Of a stretch of 42,702 bases of DNA, positions 1 through 8,487 are shown in pieces (position 1 is the first letter of the stretch; every line of letters starts with the position of its first letter). This stretch comes from an uncultured Fretibacterium sp. (GTDB lineage: Bacteria > Synergistota > Synergistia > Synergistales > Aminobacteriaceae), in the NCBI GenBank assembly GCA_937899395.1, contig CALBPU010000088.1, positions 1 to 42,702 of the forward strand, given 5' to 3'. The position numbers were made by a program, and so were the translations under genes. The notes under the pieces were generated by a model. That model searched no databases, was not told the DNA's origin, and was given only the letters and a program-made list of their open reading frames with translations.

Positions 1-27
1 ATGTGGAATATACTAAATTCGATTCGT

Positions 28-864
28 CTATTTTTCAACCAACCGAATACCATCGTCTTCTATCATTATTGCTCTTTGCCTGTAGAGTGCGCCTATCGTC
101 TTTTTGAAACTTTTTTTGCTGCAACCGAACTTGTCATAAATCAAAGCGGAATCTGTTTTGTCGTTGTAAGGAAGGAATCCTCCGTTTTTTCCAAGCATTT
201 CCAATATTTGTCCGCAAAGTTCGTCTACCACTTCATAGCCTTGCTTTTGAAGTGCTATGTCCAGTTTACCGTCTTCTCGTACGTTTTTCACGAATCCCAC
301 CGTCCTCATGGCAAATTCGACATGCTCGAAAATCTCGTTATGATAGATTAATCCCCAATATTTATCGTCTACAATGACGTTGAAACCAAGATCGGTTTCC
401 TTCGTCACTAAAATATCGACTTCGTCGTTCACTTGATATTCCGGGAACTCGTTCGACAAGTAGTTGTCAATGTGCATTGATGCGGTCATTTTCTCCGTAT
501 TTTCATCGTAACGGACGTAAACAAGGTAGGGACGTCCCTCGCGCAGTTGCGCGGTTTGCTCCCTCCCTGGAAGAAAGAGGTCGGCGTCAATTCCCCAATC
601 CAGCAATGCTCCACCGGCTAAAACGCGTTTCACGGTCAAAAATTCAAATTCCCCATCAACAGCGTATGGAATATACATCGTCGCCGTCAATCCGTATTTC
701 ACGTCGGGGTATATAAAGACGGAGACTTCATCGCCGACGGCTGGATGTCCTTTAACATTCCTTCGATGTACGGATATTGTTTCTTTGGATTCGATGTCTT
801 GCACGTAGACACCTCCGTCCGAGACGCTTTTCACCGCCATTTTGTTAATTTTCCCTATTCTCAT
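28..864 (-). CDS. CvfB-like S1 RNA-binding protein
   Basis: A protein of about 278 residues if started at the ATG at 864 (MRIGKINK, the usual CvfB opening); a TTG at 915 would add 17 residues but lies inside the upstream hairpin. The family has consecutive S1-like OB folds and a C-terminal winged-helix; here the S1 strands are seen around VSDGGVYV, GALLDWGIDADLFLPG and DLGFNVIVDDKYWGLIY, and the tail KKSFKKTIGALYRQRAI is the winged-helix part. CvfB proteins bind RNA and affect virulence gene expression in Staphylococcus; the role in other phyla is unclear. The gene follows an AsmA fragment on the same strand. Base composition and codon use differ from everything right of about 2000 and resemble Bacteroidales. 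The family assignment is firm; the biological role is not. Confidence 0.85.
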   Translation of the reverse strand: MRIGKINKMAVKSVSDGGVYVQDIESKETISVHRRNVKGHPAVGDEVSVFIYPDVKYGLTATMYIPYAVDGEFEFLTVKRVLAGGALLDWGIDADLFLPGREQTAQLREGRPYLVYVRYDENTEKMTASMHIDNYLSNEFPEYQVNDEVDILVTKETDLGFNVIVDDKYWGLIYHNEIFEHVEFAMRTVGFVKNVREDGKLDIALQKQGYEVVDELCGQILEMLGKNGGFLPYNDKTDSALIYDKFGCSKKSFKKTIGALYRQRAIMIEDDGIRLVEK

Positions 865-876
865 AAATTTTGAAGA

Positions 877-911
877 TAAAAAAGAGACGAAGGAAAAAAT
901 CTTTCGTCTCC
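877..911 (-). terminator. hairpin with U-tract between asmA fragment and cvfB-like gene
   Basis: Read on the minus strand, GAGACGAAAG pairs with CCTTCGTCTC around a short U-rich loop and is followed by six T. It is a typical intrinsic terminator placed between the AsmA stop (936) and the next start (864). A Bacteroidetes-like -7 box (TATATTTG, 920-913 on the minus strand) lies just before it, so it could instead be a leader hairpin of the downstream gene. Confidence 0.65.
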
Positions 912-935
912 ACAAATATAGGATATATTTTCGAT

Positions 936-1961
936 TTATTGTTTTATAGATGTTTGCGATGCTTTTTTTATCATCTCATCACCTTGACTTTCGGCGTCTT
1001 TAACCAATTTATCACCTTGACTTTCCGCATCTTTGATCATTTTGTCCGCCTCGGTTCTGGCCTTCTTTATCATTACCTCACCGCTTTTTTTCGCTGCCGC
1101 TTTCGCAATCGGATTGGCGGCTTTGGCTACTAAATTGTCGGATTCTTTCTGAGCTTTTTCAATGGCTTTGTCGGCAGATTGTTGCGCCTTGGAAACCAAC
1201 ATCGCTTTTTGTGCTTTTGCCGTTTTTATCAATTTCTCCTTTTGCGCCGTAGCTTCGGCGACGGCCTTCTGTTTGGCTTCGTCGATTTTCTCAACCACTT
1301 TCTCCTTCACTTGATTCAATATGGATGCGGCACTCATTTTGATTGTCGGCTTCGTGAATGTTCCTCCGATCAAAATGTCAAATGCGAGGTCTACTGCCGA
1401 CGATACGTTTTGCGGCAATGTCAGTTTCGCAGTGTAATCCAATGTCTTGTCTAATCCGGAAGAGCCTGAAACATTCATAAGCGCCGAAGAAATCATCGTT
1501 TCAAACGGATCGGCGTAAAGCCGGCCGTCCTTTATCGAAAATGCGATGTTGATGTTTTTAAGTTTCGGATCTTTCAGTGCGTTGAATTTTGCAGTTTCCG
1601 CGATATTGTTGAACACCTCCACATTCTTCAGCGTTACTTCTTTGGAACTCATTCTTCCTTTGGCGTTGATGGTGTTCATTATTGGAGAAAGCGTTGCATC
1701 CATTGCGGAAGAAAAGTCCATTTCCATTGTAAATTCACCCGAAGCATCGGAGAGCAGAGGCACCATTCTTTTTGCCGTGCGAACGGTCGAGAACACCTCG
1801 GAAATGCTCATTTTGTTCACATTCATCTTTACCGCCGCTTTCGGATTGAGCGTATCCCGTGTATCGTAATTTCCATTGACGGACACCGTTCCGCCCATCG
1901 TCGACGCAGTTAGCGAATTGATGTTTGCCACAGCATCTTTTACATGCAGATTCCCTTTCAA
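936..1961 (-). CDS. AsmA-family protein, C-terminal fragment (5' end lost at contig junction)
   Basis: AsmA-like proteins are large envelope proteins (commonly 800 residues or more in Bacteroidetes) related to TamB and linked to outer-membrane lipid handling. Only the last third is here, about 340 residues: beta-rich repeats (STMGGTVSVNGNYDT, KDGRLYADPFETM, LDFDILIGGTFTKPTIKM-like segment) and then an Ala/Lys/Glu-rich, probably coiled-coil tail of about 130 residues with near-repeats such as DAESQGDKLVK and DAESQGDEMIK. The TTG at 1961 is not convincing as a start: the same frame stays open to 2003 and still reads AsmA-like (VYDKINLNSLKGN) down to about 1988, after which it loses similarity and meets a stop at 2006-2004. 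No ribosome binding site is visible. I read it as a truncated gene from another genome. Confidence 0.75.
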   Translation of the reverse strand: MKGNLHVKDAVANINSLTASTMGGTVSVNGNYDTRDTLNPKAAVKMNVNKMSISEVFSTVRTAKRMVPLLSDASGEFTMEMDFSSAMDATLSPIMNTINAKGRMSSKEVTLKNVEVFNNIAETAKFNALKDPKLKNINIAFSIKDGRLYADPFETMISSALMNVSGSSGLDKTLDYTAKLTLPQNVSSAVDLAFDILIGGTFTKPTIKMSAASILNQVKEKVVEKIDEAKQKAVAEATAQKEKLIKTAKAQKAMLVSKAQQSADKAIEKAQKESDNLVAKAANPIAKAAAKKSGEVMIKKARTEADKMIKDAESQGDKLVKDAESQGDEMIKKASQTSIKQ

Positions 1962-2055
1962 AGAATTTAGATTTATTTTATCATATACTATTATAAGATA
2001 TAATTATAATAATAAAGTTTACGCTTTAATAATTTGAGGGGAGTGTTTTATCACA

Positions 2056-3402
2056 ATGCCAACGTTTTTAGGCGGAGTACATCCACCCGAAGGCAAATCT
2101 CTTACGGAAAATATGGCCATCGAAAAATTAATGCCTGATTCCGGTTTGTTCATTTATCCTTTGTCCCAACATATCGGCGCACCATGTTCTCCCGTTGTTA
2201 ATAAAGGGGATCAGGTTTTGGTCGGTCAAAAAATTGCGGACACTGAAGCATTTGTATCAGCACCGATTTTTTCGGGAGTTTCCGGAACCGTTAAGGAAAT
2301 TGCACCGAAAATGACTATTGCAGGTAGTGTTGAACAATGTATCGTTATCGAGAATGACGGAAAATATGAAAAAGCTCCATCGCTTCTTGATGAATTATAT
2401 TCGGGAAAATCTCCTGAGCCTTCCGAATATGTAAAACTAATTCGTGCTGCCGGTATCGTAGGTATGGGCGGTGCATGTTTTCCAACTCACGTTAAATTAT
2501 TGCCTCCTAAAGATAAAGTTATTAAATGGGTAATTATTAACGCTGCTGAATGTGAACCGTATTTAACATGCGATAACAGACTCATGCTTGAAAGCCCTGA
2601 CGAAGTTTTAAGAGGTCTTGAATACGCTCTGAAAATTTTCCCGGAAGCTGTCGGAGTTGTAGGTATCGAAGACAATAAGCCCGAAGCTATTAAAACCATG
2701 ACCGAGCATAACAAAAATTCTAAAATTTCAATTATGCCTCTCAAAGTTAAATATCCTCAAGGCGCAGAAAAAATGTTAATTAAATCCGTAACAGGTCAGG
2801 AGGTTCCTTTAGTGCCTGCATTACCTGCTGATGTAGGCTGCATAGTCCTTAACACAAGAACAGCTTGGCATATTTGCAAGGCTATTGAAGAAGGTTTGCC
2901 TGTAACTGAACGAGTTGTAACTGTAACAGGAGACGCAATAGCTTCACCGAAAAATTTGCAGGTTCCTTTAGGAATTTCGGTTAAGGAATTAATTAACGCC
3001 TGCGGAGGATTTCGTTATGAACCTGTAAAGATTATTGCAGGCGGCCCTATGATGGGATTAGCCATGAGATCTTATGACGTACCTGTTGTGAAAGGAACTT
3101 CGGGAATTTTAGCTTTAACGAAAAATTTAGCTTACATTTCTGAAGAGAGTGCATGTATAAGATGCGGAAAATGTGTTGAAGCATGCCCTATGCACCTTGA
3201 ACCTACACTATTAGATCATGCCGTAAGACGCAGAGATTATGAAACTTTTGAAGCTCACGGAGGAATGAACTGCATTGAGTGCGGCTCATGCGCTTATTCA
3301 TGCCCTGCTTCAAGACATTTGGTTCAGAGTTATAAAAACGGTAAAGCCTTTGTAACTGCTGAACGTAAAAAAGCTGCCGCAAAAGCTAAGGAGGGAAAAT
3401 AA
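2056..3402 (+). CDS. rnfC: Rnf complex subunit C (NADH-binding)
   Basis: RnfC is the peripheral subunit of the Rnf ferredoxin:NAD+ oxidoreductase; it binds NADH/FMN and passes electrons through two [4Fe-4S] clusters. The 448-residue length is normal. The start MPTFLGGVHPPEGK is the family N-terminus, and GIVGMGGACFPTHVK and NAAECEPYL are the signature blocks of the nucleotide/flavin region. Two cluster motifs lie near the C-terminus: CIRCGKCVEACP and CIECGSCAYSCP. It is the first gene of rnfCDGEAB; the next gene starts 4 bases after its stop and takes its ribosome site from the end of this gene. No classic promoter is evident in the short AT-rich leader, which also holds the suspected contig junction. 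Confidence 0.97.
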   Translation: MPTFLGGVHPPEGKSLTENMAIEKLMPDSGLFIYPLSQHIGAPCSPVVNKGDQVLVGQKIADTEAFVSAPIFSGVSGTVKEIAPKMTIAGSVEQCIVIENDGKYEKAPSLLDELYSGKSPEPSEYVKLIRAAGIVGMGGACFPTHVKLLPPKDKVIKWVIINAAECEPYLTCDNRLMLESPDEVLRGLEYALKIFPEAVGVVGIEDNKPEAIKTMTEHNKNSKISIMPLKVKYPQGAEKMLIKSVTGQEVPLVPALPADVGCIVLNTRTAWHICKAIEEGLPVTERVVTVTGDAIASPKNLQVPLGISVKELINACGGFRYEPVKIIAGGPMMGLAMRSYDVPVVKGTSGILALTKNLAYISEESACIRCGKCVEACPMHLEPTLLDHAVRRRDYETFEAHGGMNCIECGSCAYSCPASRHLVQSYKNGKAFVTAERKKAAAKAKEGK

Positions 3403-3406
3403 TATC

Positions 3407-4360
3407 ATGTCTCAATTAACAGTATCAACATCACCGCATGTTCATTCGGAATTTACTACCCGAAATATAATGTGCATGGTTATATTAGCGTTATTGCCCT
3501 CCGGAATTATGGGAACGTATTTTCTAGGGCTTCGTTCACTTGCTGTAATAGCTACATGTATTATTGCCTGTGTAGCAAGTGAATATGTCTGGCAAAAATT
3601 CGTAATAAAAACGAAAGTTACTATTAACGATTTATCAGCAGCTTTAACAGGTTTATTGCTTGCATATAATTTACCTCCTTCAATTCCGTTATGGATGGCA
3701 ATATGCGGAAGTATCTTTGCTGTAATAGTCGTGAAACAGTTTTACGGCGGAATTGGCTGTAACATCGTGAACCCTGCTTTAGCAGCAAGAGCAATGATGT
3801 TGATTTCATGGCCTACAGCAATGACAACATGGACTGTAAACGGCGTATCAGGTGCAACACCTTTAGCAGCAATGAAAGCCGGAAATCCTGTAACATTATC
3901 ATGCTTAAATTTATGGTCAGGAAACATGGGCGGCTGTATCGGTGAGACAAGCTCATTATTGTTAATCATCGGCGGAATATATTTAATTTGGGAAAACGTA
4001 ATTTCATGGCGTATTCCTGTAATTTATATCGTAACGGCTGCAATTTTGGGTTCATTGTTTAATCACGGCGGAGGATTTTATCCTGTTCATGAAATTTTAA
4101 CGGGAGGATTATTAATCGGAGCGTTTTTCATGGCAACTGATTACACGACTTCACCGATGAGCGCAAAAGGACAAATTATTTACGCATTCGGCTGCGGATT
4201 ATTAACTGCTTTAATCAGAACATGGGGCGGTTATCCTGAAGGCGTTTCGTTCTCAATCTTAATTATGAATATCGCTGTACCTTTAATCGACCGTTACACA
4301 GAACCTAGAGTTTTCGGAGCACCTAAAAGTAATTTCGCTAAAAGAATGGGAGGCAAATAA
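3407..4360 (+). CDS. rnfD: Rnf complex subunit D (membrane flavoprotein)
   Basis: A 317-residue integral membrane subunit, homologous to NqrB, that carries a covalently bound FMN and takes part in ion translocation. Multiple hydrophobic helices span the protein. The flavinylation motif S-G-A-T is at about 148-151 (GVSGATPLAAMK), with Thr151 the expected FMN attachment residue. Other family blocks: GGIGCNIVNPALAARAMMLI and FMATDYTTSPMS. The ATG has the AGGAGG-like site at the end of rnfC. It is followed by rnfG after 2 bases. Confidence 0.96.
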   Translation: MSQLTVSTSPHVHSEFTTRNIMCMVILALLPSGIMGTYFLGLRSLAVIATCIIACVASEYVWQKFVIKTKVTINDLSAALTGLLLAYNLPPSIPLWMAICGSIFAVIVVKQFYGGIGCNIVNPALAARAMMLISWPTAMTTWTVNGVSGATPLAAMKAGNPVTLSCLNLWSGNMGGCIGETSSLLLIIGGIYLIWENVISWRIPVIYIVTAAILGSLFNHGGGFYPVHEILTGGLLIGAFFMATDYTTSPMSAKGQIIYAFGCGLLTALIRTWGGYPEGVSFSILIMNIAVPLIDRYTEPRVFGAPKSNFAKRMGGK

Positions 4361-4362
4361 TT

Positions 4363-4953
4363 ATGGGAGATAAAGTTTCATTTTCAGACGTAATGAAAAA
4401 GGCTTTGCATTTAGGCGGAACACTTTTTGCAGTAACGGCTGTAACAGGAATGATTTTAGGTTATGTTCAAGATGTTACGAGCGTTGCAATTAAAAGAGTT
4501 GAAATGGAAGCTCAAAACGCTGCGTTCAGAATCGTAATGCCTGACGCCAAAAATTTTGAGGAAATTGTTCCCGAACCTGATGAATATGTCGCTGAAGTAA
4601 GACGTGCCGATGATGCAACGGGCTTAGTAGGCTGGTGTATGTCCGTGAATTCAAAAGGTTACGGAGGAATTGTAAATTTCATCGTAGGAATTACAAAGGA
4701 AGGAACTGTTAAGGCTATAAACATTTTGAACCATTCCGAAACTCCCGGACTTGGTGCAAAATCAACAGAGCCTGAATTTTATGAGCAGTTCAACGATAAA
4801 TCAAAAACTCCGTTAAAAGTTGTTAAAGGCGGTGCTTCAAATCCTGACGAAATAGCAGCAATTTCAGGAGCAACAATAACATCGAATGCTGTAACAGACG
4901 GAGTAAACGGAGCGGTTAAATATTGGGAAACAAAATTGAAGGGAGCTGAATAA
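4363..4953 (+). CDS. rnfG: Rnf complex subunit G (FMN-binding)
   Basis: A 196-residue subunit with one N-terminal membrane helix (LFAVTAVTGMILGYV) and an extracytoplasmic FMN-binding domain. The covalent flavin motif S-G-A-T-I-T is at 168-173, in which the last Thr is the usual phosphoester site. HSETPGLGAK and the following region are also family hallmarks. FMN attachment normally needs ApbE, which is not in this window. Sits between rnfD and rnfE in a tight operon. Confidence 0.96.
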   Translation: MGDKVSFSDVMKKALHLGGTLFAVTAVTGMILGYVQDVTSVAIKRVEMEAQNAAFRIVMPDAKNFEEIVPEPDEYVAEVRRADDATGLVGWCMSVNSKGYGGIVNFIVGITKEGTVKAINILNHSETPGLGAKSTEPEFYEQFNDKSKTPLKVVKGGASNPDEIAAISGATITSNAVTDGVNGAVKYWETKLKGAE

Positions 4954-4956
4954 GAA

Positions 4957-5664
4957 TTGAGCCAGAGCAATTTGAAAATTATTACGAACGGAATTTTATC
5001 GGATAATCCTACGTTCGTTCAGTGTATCGGATTATGTCCGACATTAGCAGTTACAACAAGCGTTGCTAACGGTTTAGGAATGGGAATAGCTGCAACATTT
5101 GTATTAATAGCTTCAAACGCTGTTATATCTTTATTGCGAAAAATTGTTCCCGATGAAGTCCGTATACCGATTTTCATAGTAGTTATAGCAGGATTTGTAA
5201 CGGTCATAGAATTTTTGATGAAAGGTTTTGCGCCTGAGTTAAATAAATCGTTAGGAATATTTATTCCTTTAATTGTCGTCAACTGTATTATTCTTGCTCG
5301 TGCTGAAGCATTTGCATCTAAAAACGGCGTTATAGCTTCTGCGTTAGACGGAGTAGGAATGGGATTAGGTTTCACGATAGCGTTAATGTTCTTGGGTTCA
5401 ATCCGTGAAATTTTCGGAGGCGGAACATGGTTTGGAATGCCTGTAGTGAGTTTTGAGCCTGCGATGTTAATAGTATTAGCTCCGGGAGGATTTATAGTTT
5501 TGGGCTGCTGCATGGGAGCCTTCAGGGCAATTCAAGCTAGAGCTGCAAAAATGAAAGGCTTAGGAGCAACACCTGCTGAAGCAAGATCTTCAGGCTGCGG
5601 TTGTTGTGCAATGGCGAAATTCTGCAAAAAACTTGAAGCAGATGAAGAATGTGAGGCGAAATAA
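4957..5664 (+). CDS. rnfE: Rnf complex subunit E, with Cys-rich C-terminal tail
   Basis: A 235-residue polytopic membrane protein homologous to NqrD/RnfA. It begins at a TTG (reading SQSNLKIITNGIL) with GGGAG inside the end of rnfG. The N-terminal half-helix motif NPTFVQCIGLCPTLAVTT carries the Cys residues that, in the family, help ligate the membrane-embedded iron-sulfur centre shared with RnfA. KSLGIFIPLIVVNC is the second conserved half-helix. The C-terminus is unusual: after the last helix the tail reads SSGCGCCAMAKFC and has a further Cys before the end, five Cys in about 30 residues. Core function is certain; the tail is unexplained. Confidence 0.95.
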   Translation: MSQSNLKIITNGILSDNPTFVQCIGLCPTLAVTTSVANGLGMGIAATFVLIASNAVISLLRKIVPDEVRIPIFIVVIAGFVTVIEFLMKGFAPELNKSLGIFIPLIVVNCIILARAEAFASKNGVIASALDGVGMGLGFTIALMFLGSIREIFGGGTWFGMPVVSFEPAMLIVLAPGGFIVLGCCMGAFRAIQARAAKMKGLGATPAEARSSGCGCCAMAKFCKKLEADEECEAK

Positions 5665-5666
5665 CA

Positions 5667-6254
5667 ATGACAATGACGGAATTATTTTTGTTATTCGTGA
5701 GTTCGATATTTGTACATAATATTTTGTTGTCAAGATTTTTAGGCTGCTGTCCTTTCATGGGAGTAAGCTCGAAGTTAAAGACTGCTCAGGGAATGGGAGC
5801 GGCTGTTGTTTTCGTTATAGTTTTAGCTTCGTTAATGACATGGCTGACTTATAATTACCTGCTCGTTCCGTTACATCTTGAATATCTTTACACTCTTTCA
5901 TTTATTTTAGTTATAGCTGCGTTAGTTCAGTTTGTTGAATTGGCACTGAAAAAATTAAACCCTGTGTTATATAAATCACTTGGAATATTTTTGCCATTAA
6001 TCACGACTAACTGTGCAGTTTTGGGCGTTGCAGTTCTTAACATGAATGAAGGTTACGGATTAGCTGCTGCGTTAGTAAATGCTTTCGGATCATCATTAGG
6101 ATTTTTGCTTGCTATATCGTTAATGGCAGGAATACGTGAACGAATTGAAGACAACGAGGGAATACCCGTCAGCTTACAGGGATTACCTATGGCATTAATA
6201 ACAGCGGGTTTGATGTCGATAGCCTTCATGGGCTTCACAGGAATTATAAAGTAA
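5667..6254 (+). CDS. rnfA: Rnf complex subunit A
   Basis: A 195-residue membrane subunit, NqrE homologue, pseudo-symmetric partner of RnfE. The first conserved half-helix reads NILLSRFLGCCPFMGVS, the second KSLGIFLPLITTNCAVLG; the Cys in these segments belong to the intramembrane [2Fe-2S] centre described in Rnf/Nqr structures. The start follows the rnfE stop by 2 bases. It is followed by rnfB with a good AAGGAGG site. Confidence 0.96.
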   Translation: MTMTELFLLFVSSIFVHNILLSRFLGCCPFMGVSSKLKTAQGMGAAVVFVIVLASLMTWLTYNYLLVPLHLEYLYTLSFILVIAALVQFVELALKKLNPVLYKSLGIFLPLITTNCAVLGVAVLNMNEGYGLAAALVNAFGSSLGFLLAISLMAGIRERIEDNEGIPVSLQGLPMALITAGLMSIAFMGFTGIIK

Positions 6255-6269
6255 GGAGGCTTCATTAAT

Positions 6270-7103
6270 ATGGACGTAATGCACGTATTTGTAACGCCAT
6301 TAACTTTAATGGGAGTAATGGGCGGAGTTTTTGGAGTGTTATTAGCGATAGCCTCAATAGTCTTCCGAGTACATCAGGACGAAAGGATCGGATTAATCAG
6401 AGCAGCATTACCCGGGGCAAATTGCGGAGGGTGCGGTTATCCCGGCTGCGACGGAGGAGCTTCAGGAGTTGTTACTGAGGGAGCAGCCGTAAATAAATGT
6501 TCAGTCGGAGGAGCTTCAGTTGCACAAAAAATAGCAGAGATTATGGGAGTAGAAGCAGGAGCAACTATTCCGATGAGAGCGTTTTTGAAATGCAAAGGAA
6601 CTTGTGAAGCATCACCGAGACAATTAATTTATGACGGAATAAACGATTGTCGAAGTGCTGCGACAATTCCCGGAGGCTCGCCTAATGCTTGTCCTTTTGG
6701 CTGCATAGGTTTGGGAACATGTGTAAGTGTTTGTAATTTCGGAGCGTTGACGATGGGTGATGACGGATTGCCGAAAGTTGACGTTAAAAAATGCGTAGGC
6801 TGCGGAGCATGTGTAGCGAATTGTCCAAAGGGAATTTTCACGTTAGTACCTGCGACGGCTGATATAATCGTAGCTTGTAATTCACATTGGAGAGGGCCTC
6901 AGGTTAAAGGCGTTTGCAGTGCGGGCTGTATAGGCTGCGGAATTTGTGCAAAAGTCTGTCCTGCAGGAGCTGTCGAAGTCATCAACGATTTAGCAGTTAT
7001 AGATCAGTCGAAGTGCATAAAGTGCGGAAAATGCGCTCAAAGATGTCCTGCGAAATGTATCAAGACCGGCGAAAGCTATGAAGTAATAGAAAAAACAGCG
7101 TAA
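6270..7103 (+). CDS. rnfB: Rnf complex subunit B (ferredoxin-like electron entry subunit)
   Basis: RnfB accepts electrons from reduced ferredoxin. The 277-residue protein has an N-terminal membrane helix (LTLMGVMGGVFGVLLAIAS), the Fes-type cluster motif CGGCGYPGCDG with a further Cys downstream, and a string of ferredoxin-type motifs: CPFGCIGLGTCVSVC, CVGCGACVANCP, CIGCGICAKVCP, CIKCGKCAQRCP. This is last in the rnf operon and is followed by an intrinsic terminator. All six subunits are intact, so the complex should couple ferredoxin oxidation to ion pumping. Confidence 0.96.
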   Translation: MDVMHVFVTPLTLMGVMGGVFGVLLAIASIVFRVHQDERIGLIRAALPGANCGGCGYPGCDGGASGVVTEGAAVNKCSVGGASVAQKIAEIMGVEAGATIPMRAFLKCKGTCEASPRQLIYDGINDCRSAATIPGGSPNACPFGCIGLGTCVSVCNFGALTMGDDGLPKVDVKKCVGCGACVANCPKGIFTLVPATADIIVACNSHWRGPQVKGVCSAGCIGCGICAKVCPAGAVEVINDLAVIDQSKCIKCGKCAQRCPAKCIKTGESYEVIEKTA

Positions 7104-7137
7104 AAAATTTCATCTTCATCAGATGAATTTGATTATA

Positions 7138-7177
7138 ATTTACCCTGCCATTAAAATTGACGGGGTAAATTTTTTTA
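7138..7177 (+). terminator. rnf operon terminator
   Basis: ATTTACCC pairs with GGGTAAAT around an A/T-rich loop and is followed by a run of T. A weaker hairpin (TTTCATC/GATGAA) precedes it right after the rnfB stop. Confidence 0.8.
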
Positions 7178-7237
7178 CAGTTTACATAAGAGATATTACG
7201 GAATAGAGGCAAAGGCGATTAGCTTTCAGAATTCAGA

Positions 7238-7272
7238 TAAAAAATCCCCCTAGCTAAAATAAAAGGGGGATT
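7238..7272 (-). terminator. argD (murein operon) terminator
   Basis: On the minus strand AATCCCCC pairs with GGGGGATT, followed by T residues, just after the argD stop. Together with the rnf terminator it separates two convergent operons. Confidence 0.8.
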
Positions 7273-7279
7273 AAATTTT

Positions 7280-8440
7280 TTATGCGCAACAGTTTTTTAT
7301 GACTTCCGCAGCTTTTTCGAGCAAATCCATCGGGATATTAAGAGGAGGAAGCAACCTCACTTTGTCCTTAGCCGTTAAGCAAAGCACACCGTTTTTAATA
7401 CACTCCTCAACAACTTCACGAGCCTTTTTTGTCGTTTTTAATCCAATCATTAAACCCATTCCTGTTACTGATTCAATTCCTTTTGAATTTGAAAACGTAT
7501 CGAACAAAAATTTGCTCCTGTCTCTGACACCTTCAAGCAATTTTTCATCAAGCCTGCTCATAATGCTCACAGCTCCTGCACATGCTATCGGATTTCCTCC
7601 GAATGTCGAACCGTGATCGCCCTTGCCTAATGTGTCCTTAACTTTTTCTCCAAGCATCGTTGCTCCTAAAGGTAAACCTCCTCCAATTCCTTTTGCTGTT
7701 GAAACTATATCGGGCTTTATTCCGAAATTCATGTAGCTGTAGAGTTGGCCTGTCCTTCCGTTACCCGTCTGAACTTCATCAACGATTAACAAAATATTAT
7801 TTTCATTTGCATATTGAGCTAAAGCCTTAACATATTCTTGATTTAACGCCATAACTCCGCCTTCACCCTGTACACACTCGATCATTATTGCGGCTGTTTT
7901 GTTTTCTTCAGAAAGCCTTTTAAGATCGTCAAAATTATTTGCCTCAGCATGAACAAATCCAGGCGTTAAAGGTTGAAACAGTTGATGAAATTTATCCTGT
8001 CCTGTTGCTGATAACATACTGATTGTTCTTCCGTGAAAACTGTTCTTGAGAGTTATGACCGTGAAATATTCAGAGCCTTTTGTATCAGCGGCATATTTTC
8101 GGGCGGTCTTAACTGCACACTCGTTAGCTTCTGCTCCTGAGTTCGAGAAAAATACTTTTTTCATTCCGGTTTTTTCGCATAAAATTTTAGCGAGCTTTGC
8201 ACACGGTTCAGTGTAATATAAATTTGAAGTGTGCTGAACTTTACTTGCCTGTTCGGAAATTGCTCTTCGCCATTCGTCATCACATGCTCCGAAAATATTA
8301 ACTCCTATTCCAGAACCCATATCAATATAATTCTTTCCGTCAACATCAGTGAAAATTGATCCTTTACCTGAAATTATCGTTACAGGAAAACGATCGTATG
8401 TTCCTGCGACATATTCTCTGTCTTCATTTTGAATGTTCAT
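7280..8440 (-). CDS. argD: acetylornithine aminotransferase (class III aminotransferase)
   Basis: A PLP-dependent aminotransferase of 386 residues, the normal ArgD size. Expected reaction: N-acetylornithine plus 2-oxoglutarate to N-acetylglutamate semialdehyde plus glutamate. Seen motifs: SGAEANECAVK (PLP phosphate region), FHGRTISMLSATGQ, DEVQTGNGRTG with the Asp that contacts the pyridine nitrogen, and STAKGIGGGLPLGA with the Schiff-base Lys. It starts at an ATG with AAAGGA upstream, 47 bases after murG. No other arginine gene lies nearby, so a related aminotransferase specificity (for example succinyldiaminopimelate) is possible. Confidence 0.9.
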   Translation of the reverse strand: MNIQNEDREYVAGTYDRFPVTIISGKGSIFTDVDGKNYIDMGSGIGVNIFGACDDEWRRAISEQASKVQHTSNLYYTEPCAKLAKILCEKTGMKKVFFSNSGAEANECAVKTARKYAADTKGSEYFTVITLKNSFHGRTISMLSATGQDKFHQLFQPLTPGFVHAEANNFDDLKRLSEENKTAAIMIECVQGEGGVMALNQEYVKALAQYANENNILLIVDEVQTGNGRTGQLYSYMNFGIKPDIVSTAKGIGGGLPLGATMLGEKVKDTLGKGDHGSTFGGNPIACAGAVSIMSRLDEKLLEGVRDRSKFLFDTFSNSKGIESVTGMGLMIGLKTTKKAREVVEECIKNGVLCLTAKDKVRLLPPLNIPMDLLEKAAEVIKNCCA

Positions 8441-8487
8441 GTAAAATTTTTTTCCTTTACAATTAAGTTTTGAAAATTTTTTGCGTA

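Noticed and set aside
1..351. 116-codon open frame on the plus strand opposite the CvfB-like gene
   Set aside because: Antisense shadow; the minus-strand frame has clear family similarity.
5019..5513. 164-codon open frame on the minus strand inside rnfE
   Set aside because: Antisense shadow of a certain gene; composition (many Ile, Asn, Pro) and no ribosome site fit chance.
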